Positions 7,727 through 15,209 are shown, counted from the stretch's first letter. The stretch is 15,779 nt of DNA from Oscillospiraceae bacterium (GCA_020025545.1 JAHHRX010000034.1:1-15779); one strand, 5' to 3'. A program made the numbers and translations. The notes: generated from the letters alone by a model not told the origin.

Positions 7727-7755
7727 TTGACATTCAGCCTAAAAGCAACTATAAT
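7727..7755 (+). promoter_or_regulatory. Consensus promoter of the TetR gene
   Basis: Perfect -35 TTGACA (7727-7732), 17-bp spacer and perfect -10 TATAAT (7750-7755). The operator palindrome overlaps the end of the -10 and the expected start of transcription (near 7762). Confidence 0.93.
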
Positions 7756-7783
7756 ATAACAGTGTTATATAGCACTGTTATAT
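7754..7783. promoter_or_regulatory. 30-bp palindromic operator, probably for the TetR-family regulator
   Basis: Two arms ATATAACAGTG and CACTGTTATAT flank an 8-base centre, giving a 30-bp palindrome with one mismatched pair. It covers the transcription start between the -10 box and the ribosome-binding site. This is the arrangement of a self-repressing TetR-family gene. No second copy was seen in front of the ABC genes. Confidence 0.85.
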
Positions 7784-7793
7784 GGAGGTGCAC

Positions 7794-8411
7794 ATGACGG
7801 AACAATATTTAACAACACTGCAGCGTATCCATCAGGCTGCCAGAGAAGAGTTTCTGGAAAAAGGGTTCCGGTCTGCGTCCCTGCGTAATATTTTAAAAAA
7901 CGTTGGAATGACTACCGGTGCTTTTTACGGTTACTACAAAAGCAAAGAAGAGCTCTTTGAGGCACTGGTTGGCGAGCATTATCAGTACTTGATTGATCGT
8001 TTTAAAGACGCTCAGAAACAATTTGCCGATCTACCCCATGAACAGCAGCCGGAAGTGATGAGTGATATATCAGGGGTATGCATGTTTGATATGCTGCATT
8101 ATGCCTATCAGCATTTAGAAGAATGTAAGCTCATCCTTTGTTGTTCCGAAGGGACCCGCTTTTCCGGGCTGATTGATGAGATGGTGGAAATTGAAGTGGA
8201 GGGGACGCACGCTTATCAAAGAGTGCTGGAGGAATTAGGCAGACCCTCCCCGCCGATTGACCCAACTCTGGAGCACATTTTGATTACCGGGATGTTTCAT
8301 ACGTTTTTTGAACTTATTATCCATGAAATGCCGCTTCACGACGCGGAAAACTATGTAAAGGAAATGCAAGCCTTTTACACCGCAGGATGGATGAAAATTA
8401 TGGGGCAATAA
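7794..8411 (+). CDS. TetR/AcrR-family transcriptional regulator
   Basis: A ligand-controlled repressor of about 205 residues. The N-terminal helix-turn-helix domain is clear: AREEFLEKGFRSASLRNILKNVGMTTGAFYGYYKSKEELF (residues 16-55), with the typical G-x-F-Y-x-Y-Y-x-S-K-E-E-L ending. The C-terminal ligand domain is divergent; its ligand cannot be read from sequence. I chose ATG 7794 because GGAGGTG (7784-7790) lies 3 bases upstream. The alternative in-frame ATG at 7782 lies inside the operator palindrome and has no ribosome-binding site. The gene faces an IrtAB/YbtPQ-like ABC pair starting 108 bases downstream, an association common for transporter regulators. It is probably autoregulated through the palindrome; control of the ABC genes by it is only inferred. 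Confidence 0.93.
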   Translation: MTEQYLTTLQRIHQAAREEFLEKGFRSASLRNILKNVGMTTGAFYGYYKSKEELFEALVGEHYQYLIDRFKDAQKQFADLPHEQQPEVMSDISGVCMFDMLHYAYQHLEECKLILCCSEGTRFSGLIDEMVEIEVEGTHAYQRVLEELGRPSPPIDPTLEHILITGMFHTFFELIIHEMPLHDAENYVKEMQAFYTAGWMKIMGQ

Positions 8412-8416
8412 CGCCC

Positions 8417-8451
8417 TATAATTTTTGGCTTTCAGTTAGCATAGGCTAACT
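8417..8451 (+). promoter_or_regulatory. Promoter -10 and 18-bp metal-regulon operator of the ABC operon
   Basis: TATAAT (8417-8422) has a weak -35. About 11 bases on lies AGTTAGCATAGGCTAACT (8434-8451), copy 1 of the palindrome found five times in the right half. It would cover the start of transcription, which suits a repressor site. Confidence 0.75.
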
Positions 8452-8519
8452 AAATTGGATATAAGAAGGACGAACCATTGTCCTCTGTATCATAAATGAA
8501 ATGTAAAGGAGGAATTCTC

Positions 8520-10292
8520 TTGAAAAAACAATCCAATTTATCGCGTTTGCTTACGATTGCGGGAAGTTACAGGTACCTGACCTATGCGTCCTGGATTCTC
8601 TCCGCGATCAGTGCATTGATCGCACTTGTGCCTTATTATTTCATCTGGCAGGTCATGCGCGAAGTTCTGGAAGTCGCTCCAGATTTCAGCCGTGCGCAGA
8701 ATCTGACCTACAACGGCTGGATGGCAGTGCTGTTTGCGGTTATTGCGGTACTGGTGTACATTGCCGGGCTGATGTGCTCCCATCTGGGCGCATTCCGCAT
8801 TGCTACCAATTTGCGTTTACAGTCTATGAACCATATCGTAAAACTTCCCCTGGGATTTGCGGAACGTTTTGGCAGCGGCAAGTTGCGGAAGATCGTCAAT
8901 GAATCCAGTGCCGCTACGGAAACCTATCTGGCGCACCAGCTTCCGGACCGTGCAAATGCCCTTGCAACCCCGTGCGGTCTTCTGGTTCTGCTGTTTGTGT
9001 TTGACTGGCGGCTGGGTCTTTTGAGTCTGGCGCCGGTACTTCTGGGCTTTCTTATTATGATGGCAATGACCGGAAAGGAAATGCAGCAGAAGATGAAGGA
9101 ATACCAGAATGCGCTGGATGATATGTCAAATGAAGCGGTAGAGTATGTCCGAGGTATTCCGGTGGTAAAAACCTTTGGCCAGACCATCTTTTCCTTTAAG
9201 AAATTCAAAGACTCCATTGACCGTTACAAAGTATGGGTGATCGCCTATACCAAGCAGCTGCGCACGCCTATGATGTTCTATACCGCAGCTATCAACGGTG
9301 TGTTTGTCTTGTTGATCGCAGGAGCCTTGCTGTTTACGCAGGATCAGGTTACGACAGAATTTTTGCTCAATCTGGTATTCTATACCATCATTACGCCGAT
9401 CATTTCCGTGACGCTCACACGTATCATGTTCCAGAGCGAAAACGCTATGATTGTGGACGATGCTTTACAGCGGATTGACAGCGTTCTGAATTTGGAGCCG
9501 CTGAAAGAAACAGCTCATCCCAAACATCCGAAAGACGGCTCTGTAGAGCTTGAACAGGTACATTTCAGCTATGACGGAGAAAAGGAGGTTTTGAAGGACG
9601 TCTCTCTTTCGATTCCTGCCGGGCAGACAGTCGCTTTTGTCGGACCGTCCGGCGGTGGAAAAACGACGCTAGCAAATCTGATCTCCCGCTTCTACGATCC
9701 TCAAAGCGGTACTGTAAGGGTGGGCGGTGTGGACGTCCGTGATATTCCGAAGGAAGAACTGATGAACACAGTTTCCTTTGTGTTCCAGAACAGCCGCCTG
9801 ATCAAAGCTTCCATCTTTGAGAATGTGCGTCTGGGCAAACCGGAAGCCACCCGGGAGGAAGTCATGGCTGCCTTAAAAAACGCCCAGTGCGACGATATCC
9901 TCGAAAAACTGCCGGATGGTATGGATACGGTGATCGGCACCAAGGGAGTCTACCTTTCCGGCGGCGAGCAGCAGCGGATTGCCATTGCCCGCGTGATGCT
10001 GAAAAACACCCCCATCATTATTCTGGATGAGGCGACAGCTTTTGCGGATCCCGATAATGAAAGCAGAGTACAGGCGGCTTTTTCCAAGCTGTCTCAGGGC
10101 AAAACGGTCATTATGATTGCCCACAGGCTATCCACGGTGGCAGGTATGGACAGGATTTATGTTGTAAAAGACGGACAGATCGTAGAGAGCGGCTCCGGCC
10201 GTGAGCTGATGGAGAAAGGCGGCTTGTTCGCCCGGATGTGGCAGAACTATCAGACTTCCATTCAGTGGAAGGTACAAAAGGAGGTACAATGA
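8520..10292 (+). CDS. ABC transporter, fused membrane/ATPase subunit A (IrtA/YbtP-like)
   Basis: One half of a heterodimeric type IV-fold ABC transporter: an N-terminal six-helix membrane domain (about residues 10-310), then the ATPase. Walker A is GPSGGGKTT (375-383), the Q-loop is in SFVFQNSRLI, the signature is LSGGEQQ (479-485), Walker B is IIILDE (D503, E504) and the H-loop is IAHRLSTV. The D-loop reads ATAFADPDNE instead of the usual ATSALD, a form I associate with the siderophore importers YbtP/YbtQ and IrtA/IrtB. The start is TTG 8520, with AAAGGAGG (8505-8512) placed 7 bases before; the in-frame ATG 8496 would put this site inside the gene. It is tightly coupled to the next gene. The substrate is unknown; a metal-chelate is favoured by the operator and neighbours, but drug or peptide export is possible. 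Confidence 0.9.
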   Translation: MKKQSNLSRLLTIAGSYRYLTYASWILSAISALIALVPYYFIWQVMREVLEVAPDFSRAQNLTYNGWMAVLFAVIAVLVYIAGLMCSHLGAFRIATNLRLQSMNHIVKLPLGFAERFGSGKLRKIVNESSAATETYLAHQLPDRANALATPCGLLVLLFVFDWRLGLLSLAPVLLGFLIMMAMTGKEMQQKMKEYQNALDDMSNEAVEYVRGIPVVKTFGQTIFSFKKFKDSIDRYKVWVIAYTKQLRTPMMFYTAAINGVFVLLIAGALLFTQDQVTTEFLLNLVFYTIITPIISVTLTRIMFQSENAMIVDDALQRIDSVLNLEPLKETAHPKHPKDGSVELEQVHFSYDGEKEVLKDVSLSIPAGQTVAFVGPSGGGKTTLANLISRFYDPQSGTVRVGGVDVRDIPKEELMNTVSFVFQNSRLIKASIFENVRLGKPEATREEVMAALKNAQCDDILEKLPDGMDTVIGTKGVYLSGGEQQRIAIARVMLKNTPIIILDEATAFADPDNESRVQAAFSKLSQGKTVIMIAHRLSTVAGMDRIYVVKDGQIVESGSGRELMEKGGLFARMWQNYQTSIQWKVQKEVQ

Positions 10293-10293
10293 G

Positions 10294-12027
10294 ATGATCA
10301 GACGTCTGCAAAAACGATATGCCTTGTCCGAACAGGGTGCAAAAGATTTAATTAAGGGTTGCTTTGCCTGCGTCCTGCAAAATATCTCTCTCATGTTCCC
10401 GGTAGGACTGCTGTACTGCATAGTGAGCGATTTGATGAACGGCGGTGTTCCGGAAAGCAGGCTTCCCTTCTATATTGTTGGCTGTATCCTCTGTGTGGGA
10501 TTGATCCTGCTGACGACCTATTTCCAGTACAACGCCACCTATTTTGCCACCTATACGGAAAGCGGTGTGCGCCGTATTACGTTGGCGGAGCGGCTGCGGA
10601 AAATCCCGCTGTCCTTCTTTGGAAAGAAAGACCTTGCGGATCTCACCAGCACCATTATGGCGGACTGTACCTTTTTGGAGCAGAGCTTTTCCCACTTTAT
10701 CCCGGAGCTTGCCGGATCCATCATCTCTACGGTTTTGATTGCTGTGAGCCTGTTCTTCTATGACTGGCGCATGGCGCTGGCGGCTCTTTGGGTAATGCCG
10801 GTGGCGTTTGCTATTGTAGGTTTTTCCGCAAAGGTACAGGAAGGATTCAATCAGAAGTCCATGGATGCGAAAATGGCCTGTGCGGATGGAATTCAGGAGT
10901 GCATTGAAACGGTACAGGATCTGAAAGCCAACAACGCTGAAAAAGAATATCTTAAGGGGTTGGAAAAGAAGATTCGCGCAGTGGAACACCGCTCCATTCT
11001 CAATGAATTCGGTTTGGCTGCATTTGTGGTATCCGCCTCCCTTGTGTTAAAGCTCGGGATTGCCACAGTTGCACTTACAGGCTCCGTTCTGCTGATGCAG
11101 GGCAGTTTGGATATTTTGACGTTTTTCCTGTTCCTGCTGGTGGTTTCCCGGCTTTATGATCCCTTGCAAGGGGCGCTGCAGAATCTGGCGGCGGTAATTT
11201 CCACCCGGACAAATATCGCCCGTATGAATGAAATCCTTGACCATCCCATTCAGCAGGGCAAAACCAGCCTTTCCAATCATGGGTATGGCATTACCTTTGA
11301 CCATGTCGGGTTTGCCTACAACACCGGAGAAACAGTATTAAAGGATGTGAGCTTCACTGCCAAACAGGGGGAAGTGACCGCGCTGGTGGGTCCGTCCGGC
11401 GGCGGCAAAACAACGGTGTCCCGTCTGGCAGCCCGGTTTTGGGATGTGAGCCGGGGGAAAATTACGGTAGGCGGTATGGATGTCTCAAAAGTGGATCCGG
11501 AAACGCTGCTTTCTCTTTATTCCATTGTGTTTCAGGATGTTACCCTGTTTGACAACACCATACTGGAAAATATCCGTATCGGTAATAAAGATGCCACAGA
11601 TGAGGAGGTTCTGGCTGCGGCACGGCTTGCCAATGTGGATGAATTTGCCGAGAAGCTTCCTGATAAATGGAATACCAACATAGGCGAAAACGGTTGCGAG
11701 CTCTCTGGCGGAGAACGCCAGCGGATTTCCATTGCCCGCGCCTTCCTGAAGAATGCGCCGATCATACTCCTTGACGAAGCCACAGCCTCCCTGGACGTGG
11801 AGAATGAAACGCTGATACAGACGGCTCTGTCACGGCTGATCAAAGACAAGACCGTTCTGGTGATCGCGCACCGAATGCGCACGGTAGCCGGTGCGGACAA
11901 GATCGTCGTGCTTTCCGACGGTATGGTGGCGGAAGAGGGCGATCCGGATAAACTGCTCCAGCAAAACGGTATCTATACCCGCATGGTAAAATTACAGACA
12001 GAAAGCCAGAACTGGACGCTGGCATAG
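10294..12027 (+). CDS. ABC transporter, fused membrane/ATPase subunit B (IrtB/YbtQ-like)
   Basis: The partner half-transporter, 577 residues. Six membrane helices occupy about residues 20-310, then the ATPase with Walker A GPSGGGKTT (366-374), Q-loop in SIVFQDVTLF, signature LSGGERQ (470-476), Walker B IILLDE (D494, E495), canonical D-loop ATASLD and H-loop IAHRMRTV. Both ATP sites therefore look competent, unlike in many heterodimeric exporters. ATG 10294 starts one base after the stop of subunit A, with GGAGG at 10280-10284. Such spacing indicates translational coupling and 1:1 assembly. The two subunits differ clearly, so they are not a recent duplication. The direction of transport cannot be decided from sequence: IrtAB/YbtPQ import despite an exporter fold. 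Confidence 0.92.
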   Translation: MIRRLQKRYALSEQGAKDLIKGCFACVLQNISLMFPVGLLYCIVSDLMNGGVPESRLPFYIVGCILCVGLILLTTYFQYNATYFATYTESGVRRITLAERLRKIPLSFFGKKDLADLTSTIMADCTFLEQSFSHFIPELAGSIISTVLIAVSLFFYDWRMALAALWVMPVAFAIVGFSAKVQEGFNQKSMDAKMACADGIQECIETVQDLKANNAEKEYLKGLEKKIRAVEHRSILNEFGLAAFVVSASLVLKLGIATVALTGSVLLMQGSLDILTFFLFLLVVSRLYDPLQGALQNLAAVISTRTNIARMNEILDHPIQQGKTSLSNHGYGITFDHVGFAYNTGETVLKDVSFTAKQGEVTALVGPSGGGKTTVSRLAARFWDVSRGKITVGGMDVSKVDPETLLSLYSIVFQDVTLFDNTILENIRIGNKDATDEEVLAAARLANVDEFAEKLPDKWNTNIGENGCELSGGERQRISIARAFLKNAPIILLDEATASLDVENETLIQTALSRLIKDKTVLVIAHRMRTVAGADKIVVLSDGMVAEEGDPDKLLQQNGIYTRMVKLQTESQNWTLA

Positions 12028-12139
12028 TGTGATTTTCTGATGCGGAAATAAACCGGATGATAGGCAAATGCCGCACGGAAAACATTATTATTTTTGAGTG
12101 TGGCTTTGTCTGTATCCGGGAACACTTTAGTACAGTATC

Positions 12140-12169
12140 TTGACAAAATGATACATAGTATGGTAAAAT
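12140..12169 (+). promoter_or_regulatory. Promoter of the HMA-ZIP-methyltransferase operon
   Basis: -35 TTGACA (12140-12145), 18-bp spacer and -10 TAAAAT (12164-12169) preceded by TGG, an extended -10 element. The 112 bases before it, after the ABC genes, hold no clear terminator; a 7-bp GCCGCAC/GTGTGGC stem near 12070-12103 is the only candidate and is weak. Confidence 0.85.
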
Positions 12170-12174
12170 TAGCC

Positions 12175-12192
12175 AGTTAGATTCAGCTAACT
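12175..12192. promoter_or_regulatory. Metal-regulon palindrome, copy 2
   Basis: AGTTAG-ATTCAG-CTAACT starts 5 bases after the -10 box, covering the expected transcription start. Same arms and spacing as copy 1. Confidence 0.8.
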
Positions 12193-12207
12193 ATTTTATT
12201 TGTTATG

Positions 12208-12225
12208 AATTAGCATATGCTAACT
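12208..12225. promoter_or_regulatory. Metal-regulon palindrome, copy 3
   Basis: AATTAGCATATGCTAACT has a perfect 14-bp core TTAGCATATGCTAA and lies 33 bases (about three helical turns) from copy 2, directly before the ribosome-binding site of the HMA gene. Two in-phase sites suggest cooperative binding. Confidence 0.8.
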
Positions 12226-12238
12226 ATGTGAGGATAGA

Positions 12239-12499
12239 ATGATGATAAAAGTAACAATGAAAATCGATGGAATGTCATGCGGGATGTGTGAGGCTCATAT
12301 AAACGATGCTATCAGAAAAGTATTTTCTGTTAAGAAAGTGATTTCTTCTCACAGGAAAGGGATCACCGAACTTCTTATACAAGACGCGGTTGACACGCAG
12401 TTACTAAAACATGCTGTGGAAGAATGCGGGTATAAGGTGTTGGATATTCGTTGTGAACCCTACAAAAGAGAAGGTTTTTCCCTATTTAAAAGAAAATAG
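12239..12499 (+). CDS. Small heavy-metal-associated (HMA) domain protein
   Basis: An 86-residue stand-alone HMA domain, a ferredoxin-like fold that binds a soft metal such as Cu(I) or Zn(II) through two cysteines. The motif GMSCGMC is at residues 12-18, followed by the helix EAHINDAIRKVF; VEECGYKV near residue 60 is the usual C-terminal signature. A basic tail follows. The start may be ATG 12239 or the adjacent ATG 12242, which sits better from GAGG (12230-12233). Such proteins act as metallochaperones or sensors. It is first in an operon with a ZIP transporter (17 bases away), so it may bind metal entering through that protein. The metal is not determined by the sequence. Confidence 0.88.
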   Translation: MMIKVTMKIDGMSCGMCEAHINDAIRKVFSVKKVISSHRKGITELLIQDAVDTQLLKHAVEECGYKVLDIRCEPYKREGFSLFKRK

Positions 12500-12516
12500 A
12501 TGGGAGGTAAGGAGAC

Positions 12517-13299
12517 ATGCCTTTTGAATTATGGCAGGGGCTGCTGATCCCCTTTGCCGGGACGACACTCGGCGCAGCCTGCGTCTTTTTTATGCGTAAC
12601 AATTTGAGTGAACTGGTTCAGCGTGCGCTTACTGGCTTTGCGGCAGGGGTTATGGTGGCGGCTTCTATATGGAGTCTGCTGCTCCCTGCCATGGAACAGG
12701 CATCGGACATGGGGCAATGGTCCTTCTTCCCTGCTGTAGCTGGGTTCTGGCTTGGTATCGCATTCCTGCTGGGATTGGATCGGCTGATCCCGCATCTGCA
12801 TCTCGGCAGCTCAGAGGCCGAGGGCATCAAAAGCAGTCTTGGAAAAACAACTATGCTGACTCTGGCAGTGGCGCTGCACAATATTCCGGAAGGGATGGCA
12901 GTGGGCGCAGTCTATGCCGGGTGTCTCTACGGGGACAGTGGGATCACGCTGGCGGGGGCGCTGGCTCTTTCTCTGGGGATTGCCATTCAGAACTTCCCTG
13001 AAGGCGCTATCATATCCATGCCCCTGAAAGCGGAGGGCTTCTCCAAATCCCGCTCATTTCTGTACGGAACGCTTTCCGGTGCGGTAGAACCGATAGGTGC
13101 GCTCCTGACCATCCTTCTGGCTGGAATTTTAGTCCCGGTGCTGCCCTATGCTCTGAGCTTTGCTGCTGGTGCGATGATTTATGTTGTGGTAGAGGAATTG
13201 ATTCCGGAGATGTCAGTCGGAAAGCACTCCAATGTGGGAACCATTCTGTTTGCAGTTGGTTTCACCTTGATGATGGCATTGGATGTGGCGTTGGGCTGA
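12517..13299 (+). CDS. ZIP-family divalent metal transporter (GufA/ZupT-like)
   Basis: Membrane transporter that brings Zn, Fe, Mn or related divalent metals into the cytoplasm. 260 residues with about eight hydrophobic helices. The two signature helices are present: HNIPEGMAVG (121-130) and QNFPEGAIISMP (158-169), which supply the binuclear metal site (H121, N122, E125, Q158, N159, E162). VEP (190-192) and VVVEELIPE (223-231) add later family signatures. The cytoplasmic loop between helices 3 and 4 is short, with H93/H95 in PHLHLG as possible ligands. GGGAGG (12502-12507) precedes ATG 12517. It is in one operon with the HMA gene and under the same double operator, so it is probably made when its metal is scarce. 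Confidence 0.93.
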   Translation: MPFELWQGLLIPFAGTTLGAACVFFMRNNLSELVQRALTGFAAGVMVAASIWSLLLPAMEQASDMGQWSFFPAVAGFWLGIAFLLGLDRLIPHLHLGSSEAEGIKSSLGKTTMLTLAVALHNIPEGMAVGAVYAGCLYGDSGITLAGALALSLGIAIQNFPEGAIISMPLKAEGFSKSRSFLYGTLSGAVEPIGALLTILLAGILVPVLPYALSFAAGAMIYVVVEELIPEMSVGKHSNVGTILFAVGFTLMMALDVALG

Positions 13300-13329
13300 G
13301 GCAAAGCTGTTTGCAAAGGAGGACACAGA

Positions 13330-14136
13330 ATGTCACATTTAGGTGTTGTGGAGGACACACTTTTTGTCCCCATGCTGGGCAGGGTTTATGCCAGCGAGCA
13401 TTGCCCACAGATCATATATGATAAAAAGGCTTTGGAATTAAAAGAAAAGCTGCCATCCGACCTGCTGGAAAAAGGAAGTCAGAGCCAGTATACCCTGCTG
13501 GCTTCAGCGGTGCGGTCTGCCAATATGGACCGTTTCATCCGGTCGTTTTTAAAGCGCAGGCCGGACGGTGTGATCGTCCAGCTCGGCTGCGGTCTGGAGA
13601 CGACCTATTACCGCTGCGATAACGGAAGAACCCGCTGGTATGAGGTAGATCTGCCCCATGTGGTGGAATACCGGCGGGAATTGCTCCCGGAATCGGAGCG
13701 GGAAACCTATCTTGCCGGAGATGCCTTTTCCGAAGACTGGACCAGACAAGTTCGCACGGATTTGCCCGACGCCCCTATCCTTGTTACCGCAGGCGGACTG
13801 TTTCACTATTTTGAGGAAGATAAGGTCATTTCTCTATTTCGTATGCTTAGGCAATTCGGAGATATAGAAGTCATCTTTGATACAGTGAACAAAAAAGGCA
13901 TGGATATGATGCAAAAGAAGTACATGAAGCAGGTAGGCCACACCGATGCGCAGATGTTCTTTTATGTAGATTCGGCAGTGGATTTAGCTGGAAAGATTGG
14001 CGGTGGGCTTATGGATATTACGGAAGAGCCTTACTACCGTTATATTCCTAAAAACGGCTTAAAACTATCCACCAAGGTTAGTATGGCAGTCTCTGACCGG
14101 TTTTGTATGGTGAAGATGATTCATTTGATTTTATAG
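13330..14136 (+). CDS. LCM/TcmP-family SAM-dependent O-methyltransferase
   Basis: A 268-residue class I methyltransferase of the leucine carboxyl methyltransferase/PPM type, a family that methylates carboxylates or hydroxyls of peptides and secondary metabolites. The SAM-binding motif I is VQLGCGLETTYYR (83-95), the acidic strand WYEVDLPHVVEYRRELLP (103-120), a post-motif LAGDAFSEDW, and AGGLFHYFEEDKV (154-166), matching the family's usual EG(L)xMYLxxxxV. AAAGGAGG (13315-13322) sits 7 bases before ATG 13330. It is 30 bases after the ZIP gene, so in the same operon. No biosynthetic enzyme for a substrate is in the window. It might modify a metallophore or quinone-type molecule handled by the ABC pair; that is inference. 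Confidence 0.88.
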   Translation: MSHLGVVEDTLFVPMLGRVYASEHCPQIIYDKKALELKEKLPSDLLEKGSQSQYTLLASAVRSANMDRFIRSFLKRRPDGVIVQLGCGLETTYYRCDNGRTRWYEVDLPHVVEYRRELLPESERETYLAGDAFSEDWTRQVRTDLPDAPILVTAGGLFHYFEEDKVISLFRMLRQFGDIEVIFDTVNKKGMDMMQKKYMKQVGHTDAQMFFYVDSAVDLAGKIGGGLMDITEEPYYRYIPKNGLKLSTKVSMAVSDRFCMVKMIHLIL

Positions 14137-14177
14137 TGTTTTCACTTTATACGAATACAAGAACGGAGGGGACTTTA

Positions 14178-15023
14178 ATGTTGGAAAAAGAAAACTTAAC
14201 GCCGTTTCAAATTCAGCTGCTGCTTTATTACCTGACGGCGGAACCGTCAAAGCGTACGGTAACGGATTCAGCCAGAAGCCTGAATGTGAGCAAATGGGTG
14301 GTCACTCGTACGCTGGATACGCTGGAAAAGCTGAATATTGTAGAACGCCTGGAGAATCGTAAAACGGTTTTGACGGTTCCGGGAGTTAAACTGGCGGAAA
14401 TGTATCAGAAACAGAGGAAGGTATTAGAAAAATATATGCAGTATCAGGATATCCCTCCTGCACAGATTAAGGATAATGCCCTTCGAGCATTGGCAGCTGG
14501 ATTTTCTGATGAATTTATGGAGCGGCTGGCTGAACAGGAAAGCCGGATGCATATCAAAGAAATATTTGCCGGACGCCGGGACTTCCATGGCGGGGATATT
14601 TGTAATTACCTCAGTGACGGCAGTTACTATTTTCCGTTCATTATTTACCGGGAACAAATCAAAAATCACAATAACCTTTCCATGGCAAACCGTGGTTTTG
14701 AAAACCCGTGTGAAGTCATCGTAAAGGATCATGAAGGACTTGTGTATCTGGTGGCCAAAACCGTATCCGCCCAGTCTATGTCCAGTAAAAATAAAATGGA
14801 AGGACGGATCCAGAAGCTGCAATACTTATATGACGGAGAATTCCGTGACGGCGGCATTGACGGGCGTTATGTATTTTTCCCGGTAACGGCACTGCGGTTT
14901 ATCTCTATGGGAAAAGGCCGAGATGCCCTGCTGCACGGAAGCGTATGCCTGAAAATGCAATGCAGTGTTGGGGATATGCATATGCCGGAAAGTACAGCTG
15001 TTTTCACCATGTTCATCCATTAA
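14178..15023 (+). CDS. DtxR-like winged-helix regulator with extra C-terminal domain, metal ligands lost
   Basis: A 281-residue product. Residues 1-75 form a winged helix (TVTDSARSLNVSKWVVTRTLDTLEKLNIVERL, then TVLTVPGVKLAEMY) arranged as in DtxR/MntR. Residues 76-120 resemble the DtxR dimerisation helices (IPPAQIKDNALRALAAGFSDEFMERL). By eye, MntR's metal ligands E99, E102 and H103 correspond to Arg, Ala and Ala here, and H77 to Lys, so classic metal sensing looks lost. Residues 125-281 are a domain I do not recognise. ATG 14178 is preceded by GGAGGGG; an upstream in-frame ATG at 14103 overlaps the methyltransferase and lacks a site. It is 41 bases after the methyltransferase, probably the last gene of the operon. 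A MarR-like assignment is the alternative. It may bind the shared palindrome. Confidence 0.7.
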   Translation: MLEKENLTPFQIQLLLYYLTAEPSKRTVTDSARSLNVSKWVVTRTLDTLEKLNIVERLENRKTVLTVPGVKLAEMYQKQRKVLEKYMQYQDIPPAQIKDNALRALAAGFSDEFMERLAEQESRMHIKEIFAGRRDFHGGDICNYLSDGSYYFPFIIYREQIKNHNNLSMANRGFENPCEVIVKDHEGLVYLVAKTVSAQSMSSKNKMEGRIQKLQYLYDGEFRDGGIDGRYVFFPVTALRFISMGKGRDALLHGSVCLKMQCSVGDMHMPESTAVFTMFIH

Positions 15024-15054
15024 AACAGGCTGATTCAGAAGAAATGAAAAATTT

Positions 15055-15074
15055 TTTGGAGCAGTTTTGCAACA
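15055..15074. repeat. 20-bp direct repeat, copy 1
   Basis: TTTGGAGCAGTTTTGCAACA, repeated exactly at 15134-15153. The offset is 79 bp. No gene lies between the copies. Confidence 0.85.
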
Positions 15075-15133
15075 ACGCTGATTTATCAGTCATGATCGGG
15101 GATTAGAAGCTTTTTTAACCCTCCAATGGGCTG

Positions 15134-15153
15134 TTTGGAGCAGTTTTGCAACA
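15134..15153. repeat. 20-bp direct repeat, copy 2
   Basis: Exact copy of 15055-15074. It ends 9 bases before the -35 box of the next promoter, so it could be an activator or repressor site, or a duplication left by recombination. Confidence 0.85.
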
Positions 15154-15162
15154 GAAAATCCA

Positions 15163-15191
15163 TTGACAACAAAATGGTAACTGGCTATACT
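15163..15191 (+). promoter_or_regulatory. Strong promoter of the leader and secreted-protein unit
   Basis: TTGACA (15163-15168), 17-bp spacer and TATACT (15186-15191). Transcription would start near 15198 and give a leader of about 380 bases before the secreted-protein gene. No other good promoter was seen closer to that gene. Confidence 0.85.
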
Positions 15192-15209
15192 GAATTTGCT
15201 TTAGGGAAA

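Noticed and set aside
8434..8451. Classical DtxR/IdeR iron box
   Set aside because: The half-sites look alike but the canonical box has a 1-bp centre; here the arms are 6 bp apart. I therefore call it a metal-regulon palindrome by inference and do not name the regulator.
10359..10763. Overlapping 134-codon frame inside ABC subunit B, and similar frames
   Set aside because: Out-of-frame shadows within a gene with complete Walker A, signature and Walker B motifs.
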